Below are positions 42,048 through 50,575 of a stretch of 64,000 nucleotides of DNA, one piece after another; position 1 is the stretch's first letter, and each line of letters starts with the position of its first letter. The stretch lies in NCBI GenBank assembly GCA_039680605.1, contig JBDKTA010000050.1:62001-126000 (forward strand), read 5' to 3'. Under the pieces are notes generated by a model. It was not told the DNA's origin. It ran no database searches and saw nothing but the letters and a program-made list of their open reading frames with translations. The DNA is from Planctomycetaceae bacterium (GTDB lineage: Bacteria; Planctomycetota; Phycisphaerae; SM23-33). The position numbers and the translations under genes are program-made.

Positions 42048-42875
42048 ATGGCCAGAATACACCCAACCGCCATTGTCGACGCCAAGGCCCAGGTGGACGA
42101 AGACGTCGAGATTGGCCCGTACTGTATCGTTGAAGACGCGGTGACCCTCGGTGCCGGCACGGTCCTGCGCTCGGGCGCGGTGATCCGCCGCTACACCACG
42201 CTGGGACGGGGCAACTTCGTCGACAGCCACACCGTCATCGGCGGAGATCCGCAGGACTTCAAGTTCGACCCCAGGCAGGTTAGCTACGTCCGCATCGGCG
42301 ACAACAACATCATCCGCGAGTACGTGACGATCTCGCGCGCCACCGGCGAGGGCAACGCCACAATCATAGGCAACAACACAATGTGGATGACCGGCGCCCA
42401 CGCCGGGCACAACGCCGTCATCGAAGACAACGTCATTCTCGTCAACGGCTCGGCCGTCGGCGGGCACGCCACCATCGGCACCGGGGCGATCCTGTCAGCC
42501 CACGCGCTGGTACACCAGTTCTGCTGGATCGGGCGCAACGTCATGACGCAGGGGCAGAGCGGTTTCAGCACGCACGTGCCCCCGTTCACCCTCTGCGCCA
42601 ACATCAACTGCTGCATCGGGCTCAATGGGATCGGGCTGCGGCGAAACCCCAAGGTCACCGAGACCGATCGCGCCGAGGTCAAGGAAGCTTTCAAGCTGCT
42701 GTACCGGCGCAGGCTCTCGGCCAGGGAATCGCTGGCTGCGATGGACGCCCACACGGAGTGGGGCTGGGCGGCGTCGGAGTTCCGCCAGTTCATCCACAAC
42801 GTCCGAGAGGCCCGCAAACCCCACAACCGCGGACTGTGCCCGCTGCGCCGCCGCATCATGAGCGGCGAGGAGTAA
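42048..42875 (+). CDS. lpxA: Acyl-ACP--UDP-N-acetylglucosamine O-acyltransferase
   Basis: 275 residues, usual length. First step of lipid A synthesis. It begins IHPTAIVDAKAQVDEDVEIG with hexapeptide repeats of the left-handed beta-helix, contains the HAGHN block with the catalytic His, and has the C-terminal helical domain (GLRRNPKVTETDRAEVKEAFK). GGGAG precedes ATG 42048. CATAAT at 42001-42006 is a possible -10. The next gene starts 4 bp after the stop. With kdsA it supports an LPS-bearing outer membrane. Confidence 0.95.
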   Translation: MARIHPTAIVDAKAQVDEDVEIGPYCIVEDAVTLGAGTVLRSGAVIRRYTTLGRGNFVDSHTVIGGDPQDFKFDPRQVSYVRIGDNNIIREYVTISRATGEGNATIIGNNTMWMTGAHAGHNAVIEDNVILVNGSAVGGHATIGTGAILSAHALVHQFCWIGRNVMTQGQSGFSTHVPPFTLCANINCCIGLNGIGLRRNPKVTETDRAEVKEAFKLLYRRRLSARESLAAMDAHTEWGWAASEFRQFIHNVREARKPHNRGLCPLRRRIMSGEE

Positions 42876-42879
42876 TCCC

Positions 42880-44142
42880 ATGCCCGACCTGACCGATGCC
42901 GCTTCGCTGCAGCAGGCCGTCCGCCGTTGCATCGCCCAGACCAACATCACCGACATCCACACCCACCTCTTCCCGCCCTCGCACGGGGGGCTGATGCTCT
43001 GGGGCATTGACGACCTGCTGACGTACCACTACCTGGTCGCCGAGCTGTTCATGGTCGCTCCCCGTTCGCTGACGCCGGAAAAGTTCTGGGCCATGCCCAA
43101 GACCACCCAGGCCGACCTGGTCTGGAAGCACGTGTTCATCGAAGGCGGGGCTCTGAGCGAAGTGGCCGGCGGCGTCGTCACGACGCTGAACCTGCTGGGC
43201 CTTGATGCCGGTCCACGCGACCTGGCCGCCATCCGCAAATGGTACGCCGCGCAAAGCGCCAATGCCTACCTCACGCGTGTCTTCGAGCAGACGCGCATTG
43301 ATTACGCCGTCATGACCAACGACCCCTTCAAGGCCGAAGAGGTCAAGCACTGGAAGACATCCAGCTCTCTACGACCAGTGCCGGAGTTTCTGAAGACCGC
43401 CCTGCGCATCGACACGATGATCGTCGATTGGCCCGGCGCCTGCCGACTGTTGCAGGCTCAGGGCTACGACGCCCAGCCCGCCGGCGGCAGCGTCAGCTTC
43501 GCAGAGGCCCGCAGGTTCCTTCTCGACTGGGCGAAGATCCTCAAGCCGACGTACCTGGCCGCCTCACTGCCGCCGACGTTCATCTACCCTGAAGGCACGA
43601 CGGCCCCGCAGGTGGTGCAGAACGTCGTCGTGCCGGTGGCGATGGAACTGGGCGTGCCACTGGCGATGATGATTGGCGTGCGTCGCGGCGTCAACCCGCC
43701 CCTGCGCGACGGCGGCGACGGGTTAGGCGTGGCGGACGTTCGGGCGGTGGAGAACCTCTGCCGCGACTTCCCCGGTGCCAAGTTCATCGTGACGATGCTC
43801 GCCCGGGCCAATCAGCACGAGCTGACGGTGCTCGGCCGCAAGTTCCGCAACCTGCACGTCGAGGGCTGCTGGTGGTTCTGCAACAACGCCAGCATTATTG
43901 AAGAGATGACCCGCATGCGCGTGGAACTACTGGGGACGGCTTTCACGCTCCAGCACAGCGACGCCCGGGTGCTCGACCAGGTGATCTACAAATGGGCCCA
44001 CGCCAAGCGCATCGCCGAGAAAGTGCTCGTCGAGCGATACACGAAGCTCTTCAACGACGGCTGGCGGCCGACCGAATCTGAAATCGCCAGAGACATCCGT
44101 AACCTCTTCGGCGGTTCGTTCAAGACGTTCCTGGCAAAATAA
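42880..44142 (+). CDS. Uronate-isomerase-like amidohydrolase
   Basis: 420 residues. The N-terminus has the metal-binding H-x-H of the amidohydrolase superfamily (TDIHTHLFPP, H27 and H29). Composition and length fit the UxaC/glucuronate isomerase group: LTYHYLVAE, FEQTRIDYAVMTNDPF, FIVTMLARANQHELTVLGRKF, and a C-terminal segment around WAHAKRIAEKVL. UxaC converts glucuronate to fructuronate; the exact substrate here is not provable. GAGGAG precedes ATG 42880, 4 bp after lpxA, so the pair is probably co-transcribed although the pathways differ. Confidence 0.75.
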   Translation: MPDLTDAASLQQAVRRCIAQTNITDIHTHLFPPSHGGLMLWGIDDLLTYHYLVAELFMVAPRSLTPEKFWAMPKTTQADLVWKHVFIEGGALSEVAGGVVTTLNLLGLDAGPRDLAAIRKWYAAQSANAYLTRVFEQTRIDYAVMTNDPFKAEEVKHWKTSSSLRPVPEFLKTALRIDTMIVDWPGACRLLQAQGYDAQPAGGSVSFAEARRFLLDWAKILKPTYLAASLPPTFIYPEGTTAPQVVQNVVVPVAMELGVPLAMMIGVRRGVNPPLRDGGDGLGVADVRAVENLCRDFPGAKFIVTMLARANQHELTVLGRKFRNLHVEGCWWFCNNASIIEEMTRMRVELLGTAFTLQHSDARVLDQVIYKWAHAKRIAEKVLVERYTKLFNDGWRPTESEIARDIRNLFGGSFKTFLAK

Positions 44143-44162
44143 TCCTGCTGCCGAAGAATTAC

Positions 44163-44270
44163 GTCCACGAATGACACGAATGAAGAATAGGAAACTTCAT
44201 GTAAGGATACGCCTATTCTCCATGCATCTTTGATTGTTCCCCATTAGTGCCATTCGTGTCATTCGTGGAC
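44163..44270. repeat. 20-bp perfect inverted repeat, CATTCGTG family
   Basis: Arms at 44163-44182 and 44251-44270 are perfect complements over 20 bp, each with two CATTCGTG units. It fills the gap between two convergent genes and the right arm directly abuts the proC stop (44271), so it could act as a two-way terminator or 3'-end structure. Confidence 0.88.
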
Positions 44271-45083
44271 TTACTTCTTTTTCCCCAACTCCCGGCTGCG
44301 ATCGGCGGCGGCGGCGATGGCTTTGATGAGCTTGCTCTTGGTGCCGGCGCTGTCGAGGACTTTGATGGCCGCTTCGGTCGTGCCGTGGGGGCTGGTGACT
44401 TTGGCGCGCAGGGCTTCGGGGGTCAGCTTTCCGGCGGCTAGCAGTTTTGCTGCCCCGGCGCAGGTCTGCGTGGCCAGCAGCGTGGCGGTGTTTTCGGGCA
44501 GGCCCTGGGCGACGCCGGCCTCGATCATCGCTTCGATCAGGTAGAAGAAGTATGCCGGTCCGCTACCGGAGACAGCCGTCACGGCGTCCATCATGTTTTC
44601 TTCGACGCGCACCGTCTTGCCTCGGAAGGCGAAGAATTCTTCGGCCTGGCGCATGTCGCTTTCGCTGGCCCGTGGGCCCGCACACAGGGCGCTCATGCCC
44701 TCGCCCGCCAGCAGCGGGGTGTTGGGCATCACGCGGATGATGCGCCCTTTGCCGCCCAGGCCGCTGTCGATGGCCGCGGTGGTGATCCCGGCGGCGATGG
44801 AGATGACCAGGCTGGCGTCGGTGATATCTTCTTGGATGCCCGCCAGCACGTCGGCCATCGTCTGAGGCTTGACCGCCAGCACGACGCACGGACAGGCAGC
44901 CGGGATGGAGTTGTCGGTGACGGCCTCGGCGCCGATGGCGGTCATCAACTCACGCCGGTCGGATACCGGATCGGACACGACGACATTGGAGGCCTGCACG
45001 CGCGGGCTGTTGTTGACGATGCCCCGGACCAGGGCCTCGGCCATGTTGCCTCCGCCAATAATTCCCAGCGTATAGTTCTGCAT
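44271..45083 (-). CDS. proC: Pyrroline-5-carboxylate reductase
   Basis: 270 residues, usual length. Last step of proline synthesis. N-terminal Rossmann motif GIIGGGNMAEALVRG, middle VLAVKPQ and RVMPNTPLLAGEG, and the C-terminal dimerisation/active-site block SGSGPAYFF ... TSPHGTTEAAI. GGAG lies 7 nt before ATG 45083. The gaps on both sides are repeat elements. It lies downstream of mutS on the same strand. Confidence 0.96.
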   Translation of the reverse strand: MQNYTLGIIGGGNMAEALVRGIVNNSPRVQASNVVVSDPVSDRRELMTAIGAEAVTDNSIPAACPCVVLAVKPQTMADVLAGIQEDITDASLVISIAAGITTAAIDSGLGGKGRIIRVMPNTPLLAGEGMSALCAGPRASESDMRQAEEFFAFRGKTVRVEENMMDAVTAVSGSGPAYFFYLIEAMIEAGVAQGLPENTATLLATQTCAGAAKLLAAGKLTPEALRAKVTSPHGTTEAAIKVLDSAGTKSKLIKAIAAAADRSRELGKKK

Positions 45084-45103
45084 GACTCACTCCGTCGGAT
45101 AGA

Positions 45104-45207
45104 GGAATGGATGAATGGATGAATGGATGGAAGGATGAATGGATGGAGCGACAATCGTCCAACCATCCAACCATCCAGTCATCCACCCATCCACCCATCC
45201 ACTCATC
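45104..45207. repeat. ATGG/CCAT tandem inverted repeat
   Basis: GGAATGGATGAATGG-type units (45104-45146) face CCATCCAACCATCC-type units (45159-45207). Arms are imperfect tetranucleotide-based tandem repeats with a 12-nt spacer. The region between mutS and proC holds nothing else. Same unit as 18871-18905. Confidence 0.85.
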
Positions 45208-45212
45208 TGTTC

Positions 45213-47849
45213 CTACAGTTCACTCTTAAGCCTCTTAAGCGTATTCAGCGCCTCCAGCGGCGTCAGGTTGTCCAGGTCCAGGCTGGCAAGTTCCCGTGCG
45301 ATTCTGACGGGGGCGTCGGCAAAGAGGTTGAGCTGGGCCGCAGCCAATCGGGCCCGCTCTGCCAGTTCGGGCATGTCGAGGCCTTCGGCCAGGTGCGCCT
45401 GGAGTTGGGGCAGGATTTCCCGCGCCCGCTCGATGACCTCTCGGGGCACGCCGGCCAGCCGCGCCACATGCACGCCGTAGCTGCGGTCGGTGCCGCCGGT
45501 GGTGATCTTGTGGAGGAAGATCACCTCGTCGGCCCACTCGCGCACAGCCACGTTGAGGTTCTTCGTGCCGTCGAGGAGGCTCTCGAGTTCCGTCAGTTCA
45601 TGATAGTGCGTGGCGAACAGGGCGCGGCACTTGACTCGCAGGGCCAGGTGCTCGCTGATCGCCCACGCCAGCGCCAGCCCGTCGTACGTGCTGGTGCCGC
45701 GACCGACCTCGTCCAGGATCACCAGCGAGCGGCTGGTGGCGTTGTTGAGGATGTTGGCCGTTTCGACCATCTCGAGCATGAAGGTGCTCAGCCCGCGTGT
45801 CAGTTCGTCGGCCGCCCCGACGCGCGTGAAGATGCGGTCGGCCAGGCCGATCACCGCCTCGTCGGCGGGGATGAAACTGCCCGTCTGCGCCAGCAGCACC
45901 AGCAGCGCCACCTGGCGGATGTACGTGCTTTTGCCGGCCATGTTCGGGCCGGTGATGATCAGCAGGCGGTCGTCCTTGGCGTCCATGATGACGTCGTTGG
46001 GGACGAACTGCTCGCGGAGCTGCTCGGCCAGCACCGGGTGGCGCCCGCCGATGATGCGCAGGACGTTGTCCTGTGTGATCTTCGGTCGCTTGTAGCCGCG
46101 GTGGCGGGCGAGCTGGGCCAGCGCGGCCAGCACGTCCAGCGTCGCCAGCGCCTCGGCGGCGGCCTGCAACGCCGCCAGGTGCGTCGCCAGGGCCAGTCGC
46201 AGCTTCTCGAAGATATCGGCCTCGAGCGAACGGGCCCGCTCCTGGGCCGTGAGCACCTCGCTCTCGTACTGCTTGAGGGGCCCGGTAACGTACCGTTCGG
46301 CGTTCTTGAGCGTCTGCTTGCGGATGTAGTCGGGGGGGGCCTTGTCCAGGTTCAGGTGCGACAGTTCGATGTAGAACCCGAAGACGCGGTTGAAGCCGAC
46401 CTTCAGGTTCGGCACGCCGATGCGCTGGGCCTCGGCGGCCTGATATTCGGCCAGCCAGCGCTGCCCGTCCTGGCCGATCGACCGCAGGCGGTCGAGCTCG
46501 AGGTCGTACCCCGCGGCGATGACGCCGCCCTCGCGCAGGATGTTGGGGCAGTCCGGATCGATCGCCCCGGCGATAAGCTGCGCCGGGGCGTCCAGCCCCG
46601 TCAGGCGCGGCGACAGTTCGCTGACGAGCTCGCTGGCGATGCCTTCGAGCATGGCCGCCAGCTTGGGCAGCATTATCAGCGTTTGCCCCAGGGCGACGAC
46701 TTCGCGCGGGCGCACGCGCGCCAGGGCGATATTGGCGGCGATGCGGTCGATCTGCGAGGCGCTCTTGAGCAGCTCGCGCAGGGCGTGCAGGCGGCGCGGG
46801 TCTTCGGCGAGCTCTTCGATGGCGTCCTGGCGGGCGACGATCTGGCTGTAGTGGGTCAGCGGGAAGGTTACCCACCGCTCCAGCAGCCGCGCGCCCATGC
46901 CCGTGCATGTCTGGTCGATGCACGCCAGCAGACTGCCGGCCCGCTGGTTGCTGCGCAGCGTGCGGTGAACCTCCAGGCAGCGCAGCGTGTTGCCGTCGAT
47001 GGCCATGTGGCTGGTGCGCTGGAACTTTCGCAACTGCGCGATGTGCGCCAAGGCGGTCTTCTGGGTCTCCCGCAGGTATTCGATCAGCGCCCCTGCGGCC
47101 GACAGCGACGGCTCGTACGCTTCGAACCCGAACCCCTCCAGCGTGTGGACGCGGAAGTGCTCGCGAAGCTGCTGCAAGGCCGTGTGCATGTCAAAGGCCC
47201 ACGCCCCGCGCGACGTGACAGCGGCGTTGGTGCACTGTCGAATCGAATCGCGAAACGCTGGGGCGTCGTGCGCCGAGCCCTCGGCGATCAGCACCTCCGC
47301 CGGGGCGATGCGGACAAGTTCATCCAGCAGATGTTCGCCGGGGGCGAGCATCGTCCAGAACGCCCCGCTGGAAAGCTCGACCCAGGCCAGTCCCGCTTGC
47401 CTCTTGGCGTCGTTTTCTTCCGCTTTCGACGCGGCGGGCGGGGTAAAAATCGCCGCCAGATAATTCCCTTCGTTGCGGTCCAGCAGCGTCTCGTCGGTGA
47501 GCGTGCCGGGCGTGATCAGGCGCGTCACGTCGCGTTTCACCACGCCGACCGCTTCCTTGGGATCCTCCACCTGTTCGCAGATGGCGACGCGATGCCCCGC
47601 CTTGACCAGGCGGGCCAGGTAGCTGTCCAGGGCGTGGTAGGGGATCCCCGCCAGCGGCACGGCCGAGGCGCCCTTGCTGCGGCTGGTCAGGGCCAAACCC
47701 AGTTCCCGCGAGGCGGTCTTGGCGTCTTCATAGAACATCTCATAGAAGTCGCCCATCCGGAACAGGAGGATGTACTGCGGGTACTGGTCCTTGAAGACCT
47801 TGTACTGCCGCATCGCGGGGGTATCGAACTGGCTGTCGGCTTCGCTCAC
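45213..47849 (-). CDS. mutS: DNA mismatch repair protein MutS
   Basis: 878 residues from GTG 47849 (SEADSQFDTPAMRQYKVFK), which aligns with E. coli MutS N-terminus. Mismatch-recognition segment FRMGDFYEMFYEDA, connector and clamp domains, then ATPase: Walker A GPNMAGKSTY, STFMLEMVETANIL, Walker B LVILDEVGRGTSTYDG and ATHYHEL. The next domain ends in the dimerisation helix. No clear ribosome-binding site precedes the GTG. mutL is not nearby. A 918-residue plus-strand ORF across it is an antisense artefact. Confidence 0.97.
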   Translation of the reverse strand: MSEADSQFDTPAMRQYKVFKDQYPQYILLFRMGDFYEMFYEDAKTASRELGLALTSRSKGASAVPLAGIPYHALDSYLARLVKAGHRVAICEQVEDPKEAVGVVKRDVTRLITPGTLTDETLLDRNEGNYLAAIFTPPAASKAEENDAKRQAGLAWVELSSGAFWTMLAPGEHLLDELVRIAPAEVLIAEGSAHDAPAFRDSIRQCTNAAVTSRGAWAFDMHTALQQLREHFRVHTLEGFGFEAYEPSLSAAGALIEYLRETQKTALAHIAQLRKFQRTSHMAIDGNTLRCLEVHRTLRSNQRAGSLLACIDQTCTGMGARLLERWVTFPLTHYSQIVARQDAIEELAEDPRRLHALRELLKSASQIDRIAANIALARVRPREVVALGQTLIMLPKLAAMLEGIASELVSELSPRLTGLDAPAQLIAGAIDPDCPNILREGGVIAAGYDLELDRLRSIGQDGQRWLAEYQAAEAQRIGVPNLKVGFNRVFGFYIELSHLNLDKAPPDYIRKQTLKNAERYVTGPLKQYESEVLTAQERARSLEADIFEKLRLALATHLAALQAAAEALATLDVLAALAQLARHRGYKRPKITQDNVLRIIGGRHPVLAEQLREQFVPNDVIMDAKDDRLLIITGPNMAGKSTYIRQVALLVLLAQTGSFIPADEAVIGLADRIFTRVGAADELTRGLSTFMLEMVETANILNNATSRSLVILDEVGRGTSTYDGLALAWAISEHLALRVKCRALFATHYHELTELESLLDGTKNLNVAVREWADEVIFLHKITTGGTDRSYGVHVARLAGVPREVIERAREILPQLQAHLAEGLDMPELAERARLAAAQLNLFADAPVRIARELASLDLDNLTPLEALNTLKRLKSEL

Positions 47850-47932
47850 GTGACGGATGATATACCAGCGGGCGGCTGAGAAAAACGAGAAAGGGGGATT
47901 TTGCCTGCCTCCCAAGAAGTCGCGGGTGGCGG

Positions 47933-48023
47933 GTGGCACGGCGACACGCGCAGCGGGTCGCCATGGGCGTTCGGGAACGGGGAGTGCGGGATTGACGGGA
48001 TTGAGAGGATTAAGAGGATTGGG
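47933..48023. repeat. GGCGACACGCG half-element and GGGATTGAGAGGATT tandem units
   Basis: A GGTGGCACGGCGAC...GTCGCCATGG copy (about 47933-47965) is followed by tandem GGATTGACG, GGATTGAGA and GGATTAAGA units (47989-48023). Both lie in the 289-bp gap between mutS and the XylR-like gene. No gene is supported there. Confidence 0.7.
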
Positions 48024-48087
48024 ACAAGAGTCAAAGGTGGCGGCATCTGGTTTCTTTTATACAGATCTTCTCGTTTTTCTCTGTGCC

Positions 48088-48107
48088 CCTGCCTGCCGGC
48101 AGGCAGG
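48088..48107. repeat. Perfect 20-bp palindrome
   Basis: CCTGCCTGCCGGCAGGCAGG is a perfect palindrome with no loop, 31 bp from the stop of the XylR-like gene. A 6-bp inverted repeat (CAACTT/AAGTTG, 48118-48135) adjoins it. It could form a cruciform or be a protein-binding site. Confidence 0.75.
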
Positions 48108-48138
48108 TCTGTGGCCCAACTTTGTCCGAAGTTGCCGA

Positions 48139-49338
48139 CTAAGTCGCGACGTCTTCTTTGCGATGCTGTTTCCGCCAGGCGCGGGGGCTCAGGCGCGTGG
48201 CGCGGCGAAGGGTCGCCCGCAGGTGCTCCTCGTCGCGATAGCCGCTCGTGGCGGCGATGTCCTTGACGGTCAAGGTCGTGGCCGCCAGCAGGTTCATCGC
48301 GCGGTCGAGCCTTACGCGGCGGATCTCCTCGACGACCGAGCGTCCCAGGTGCCGGTGAAAAGCCAGGTACAGCCCCGGGCGCGACAGCGTGGTGGCGGCA
48401 ACGACGTCGTCGACGCCCAAGCGCGGGTTGGCGTAATTGCCCCAGATGAACCGGATGGCCTTGGCGACCTCGACGTGCGGTACGGCGACGATATCGCTGC
48501 TCTGGCGTACGATCAACTCACCCGGTGGAATGCGGATCGGTTTGCGCGGGGCGAGCTTTCGCCAGCGCCGGCCCGCGCGGATCAGGCGATCCAGCAGTTC
48601 CGCGGCGGCGTATCCCTGGGCGCGGCGGTTAGTGTCGATGGTGCTGATGGGCAGCGGGGCGTTCTCGCACAGAATCGGGTCTTCGTCTACGGCGATGACG
48701 GCTATCTGCTCGGGCACCAGCAGTCCGCAGGCGCGGCAGGCCTCGATGGCTTCCAGGGCGGTCCAGGGGCTGTCTACCAGCAGCGCCAGCGGCGTGGGCA
48801 AGGCCGCCAACTCCTCTGCCAGCCACAGGCGAAATCGTGCGGGGTAGGCGTATCGCCCCTGGCCGGTGGCCACCCAGTCTAGGCAATGGAAGGTCTGCCC
48901 GGCGCGCTCGACGCTACGGCGGAACCCATGGGCGTGCTCCAGCAGGAAGGGGTCCGGCGCCATGAGACAATACGCCAGATGCTCAAATCCGCGCTGCAGG
49001 AAGTGCTCCGCTGCCGTCGCGGCCACGGCTGCATGGTCTGACTCGACGGCCGGTATATCCGTAACGGCTGTATGCTCCGCTGAGAGCATTACCGTCGGCA
49101 CGGTTGTCTGCCGCCAGAGGGGCAGATACGCTGAGTCGGGTCCGGCGGGAAGGTAGCCGCACAAGATAGCCTGGACGTCCCAATTGTCTGCCAGGGCCTC
49201 GGGCGGATCGTTGGCCATCCCGCAGAGAATGGGCAGCCATCCGCCTTTTCGGGCGTATTCCAGCGCGCCGGCCCGGCTGGCTTCGTGCAGGCTCAGCAGC
49301 AATACGCCCGGCGGGTTGGGATGTTTGGATTGCGCCAT
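48139..49338 (-). CDS. XylR-type transcription regulator (LacI-like sensor + AraC HTH)
   Basis: 399 residues, close to E. coli XylR. The N-terminal 270 residues match a periplasmic-binding-like sugar sensor (GVLLLSLHEASRAGALEY ... IAVIAVDEDPILCENA). The C-terminal 100 residues contain two AraC-type helix-turn-helix motifs (LGVDDVVAATTLSRPGLYLAF and VKDIAATSGYRDEEHLRATL). The sensed sugar is unknown. ATG 49338 is chosen as the natural N-terminus. The gene is divergent from the LamG/PEP-CTERM gene; the shared upstream region holds a candidate operator. Confidence 0.88.
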   Translation of the reverse strand: MAQSKHPNPPGVLLLSLHEASRAGALEYARKGGWLPILCGMANDPPEALADNWDVQAILCGYLPAGPDSAYLPLWRQTTVPTVMLSAEHTAVTDIPAVESDHAAVAATAAEHFLQRGFEHLAYCLMAPDPFLLEHAHGFRRSVERAGQTFHCLDWVATGQGRYAYPARFRLWLAEELAALPTPLALLVDSPWTALEAIEACRACGLLVPEQIAVIAVDEDPILCENAPLPISTIDTNRRAQGYAAAELLDRLIRAGRRWRKLAPRKPIRIPPGELIVRQSSDIVAVPHVEVAKAIRFIWGNYANPRLGVDDVVAATTLSRPGLYLAFHRHLGRSVVEEIRRVRLDRAMNLLAATTLTVKDIAATSGYRDEEHLRATLRRATRLSPRAWRKQHRKEDVAT

Positions 49339-49370
49339 GGGACTATCTGGAAAACACGGTATATCTATTA

Positions 49371-49389
49371 AAAACGCGGGTACCGTTTT
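49371..49389. promoter_or_regulatory. Candidate operator, AAAACG-N7-CGTTTT
   Basis: A perfect 6-bp inverted repeat with 7-nt spacing (49371-49376 and 49384-49389) lies in the divergent region, 32 bp upstream of the regulator start. It is a plausible autoregulatory site for the XylR-like protein, but could be chance. Confidence 0.3.
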
Positions 49390-49481
49390 CGTCAAGGATT
49401 CATTAGGATCATCGAGCAAATTAACTCAGCGGCGTTGGCCCCCGCCTGATGGGCGGGGGAACAATTTAAAGGAGATTGATG

Positions 49482-50348
49482 ATGATCGCGAAGACAGTTG
49501 TAGCCCTCGGACTGGTGTTGTGCCTGGCGTCAGCAGCGCAGGCGACCGTGACCTCGAATTACGCGTACTACCGGCTGGGCGAAGACCAAGGCGCTGTTGT
49601 CGGCGGCGACGCCTCTGCTCCGCAACTCGCCAACACGGATGGAACGACATTCCAGGACACGCTATATACGTACCTTGGCGGCAGTGGCGGCACGGCCGTC
49701 TATTCCGATGACGTCAAGGCCGGTTCCGGCAGCACGACGTCGGTCCTGCTGAACGGATGGGGCGGTTGGGCCAACAACATCGGCGGGGTCTGGGACACCG
49801 GCACGAATCCCAGCATCCAGGCGATGAGCGGCGGGAACTGGGGCATGGAAGTTTACGTCAAGTCGGTCGGCGCCTCTTTTGCCAACGACGGCCGTATCTA
49901 CCAGAACGGCCGCGGCCCCATTGGCGGTCAGTGGTCGGCCCTGCAGGTCAGCGGCAACGGTTCCACATTGTTCCGCGAAGGCGACAATGGGACGCCGCAA
50001 TGGTCCGCCAGCGCGATCGCCGACGAGCAGTGGCACAGCGTGGTGCTCGTGCAGCGCGACAGCAGCTTCGCCGGCGATAAGTTCTACGTCTACTATGACG
50101 GCGTGCTGGCTTACTCCGACAACAGCCTTGGCCAGACCAGCACCCCGCAGAGCATGTTCATGCTGGGCGGCAGCGACGGCGCCACGTGGACCGGATACCT
50201 CGACGAGTTCCGGATCTTCACCTTCGACGCGTCGGCTGCCAATGACCAGATCCTCGCCGAAACGAACATGACCATCCCTGAGCCGGCAACGATGAGCCTG
50301 CTGGTCATCGGCGCTGTGGCGGGCTTGATCCGCCGCAAGAAGACGTAA
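49482..50348 (+). CDS. LamG-domain PEP-CTERM exported protein
   Basis: 288 residues. Signal peptide (TVVALGLVLCLASAAQA), a LamG/concanavalin-like beta-sandwich (GWGGWANNIGGVWDTG ... WHSVVLVQRD ... YYDGVLAY ... GYLDEFRIFTFDAS), and a PEP-CTERM sorting tail: IPEPATM, a hydrophobic helix and RRKK at the end. Exosortase would cut the tail, so the protein is likely surface-exposed or in an extracellular matrix and may bind glycans. AAAGGAGA (49468-49475) sets ATG 49482 (or ATG 49479). No exosortase gene is in the window. A hairpin follows at 50411-50438. Confidence 0.9.
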   Translation: MIAKTVVALGLVLCLASAAQATVTSNYAYYRLGEDQGAVVGGDASAPQLANTDGTTFQDTLYTYLGGSGGTAVYSDDVKAGSGSTTSVLLNGWGGWANNIGGVWDTGTNPSIQAMSGGNWGMEVYVKSVGASFANDGRIYQNGRGPIGGQWSALQVSGNGSTLFREGDNGTPQWSASAIADEQWHSVVLVQRDSSFAGDKFYVYYDGVLAYSDNSLGQTSTPQSMFMLGGSDGATWTGYLDEFRIFTFDASAANDQILAETNMTIPEPATMSLLVIGAVAGLIRRKKT

Positions 50349-50410
50349 GAAGATTTCCAGAAACACCGCGCTTGAAGGGCGCCTTGCCGTGGTTGCCCTC
50401 CAAGTGTCAT

Positions 50411-50438
50411 GGCGGCCGGTCCCAAGGGGCCGGCCGCC
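50411..50438 (+). terminator. Hairpin terminator after the PEP-CTERM gene
   Basis: GGCGGCCGG and CCGGCCGCC form a 9-bp stem, extended by TCCC/GGGG, about 60 bp after the stop. The following sequence (TTATTG) is only weakly U-rich, so termination may be rho-assisted. Confidence 0.6.
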
Positions 50439-50521
50439 TTATTGCGCTTCGGCACAGGCGGCAAGGACGGGCCCCAACCTTCTGCGCTCTCTTGTGAGTA
50501 TCGTTGATTGTTGAAGTTCGA

Positions 50522-50575
50522 GGAGCATGGGCGGGACGCCCATACTCCTCACGTGCGAGACGCCCGTGCTACTCC
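50522..50575. repeat. GGGCGGGACGCCC-type palindromes at the acyl-CoA dehydrogenase 3' end
   Basis: GGAGCATGGGCGGGACGCCC (50522-50541) continues into CATACTCC; a second copy (50550-50575) contains CGAGACGCCCGTGCTACTCC. The second copy overlaps the stop codon (TAG, 50569-50571), so the repeat supplies the end of the gene. Confidence 0.85.

Noticed and set aside
45123-47879. 918-residue plus-strand open frame opposite mutS
   Set aside because: MutS on the minus strand has all ATPase motifs; the antisense frame starts in the ATGG repeat and is composed of Arg/Gln/Ala-rich shadow sequence.
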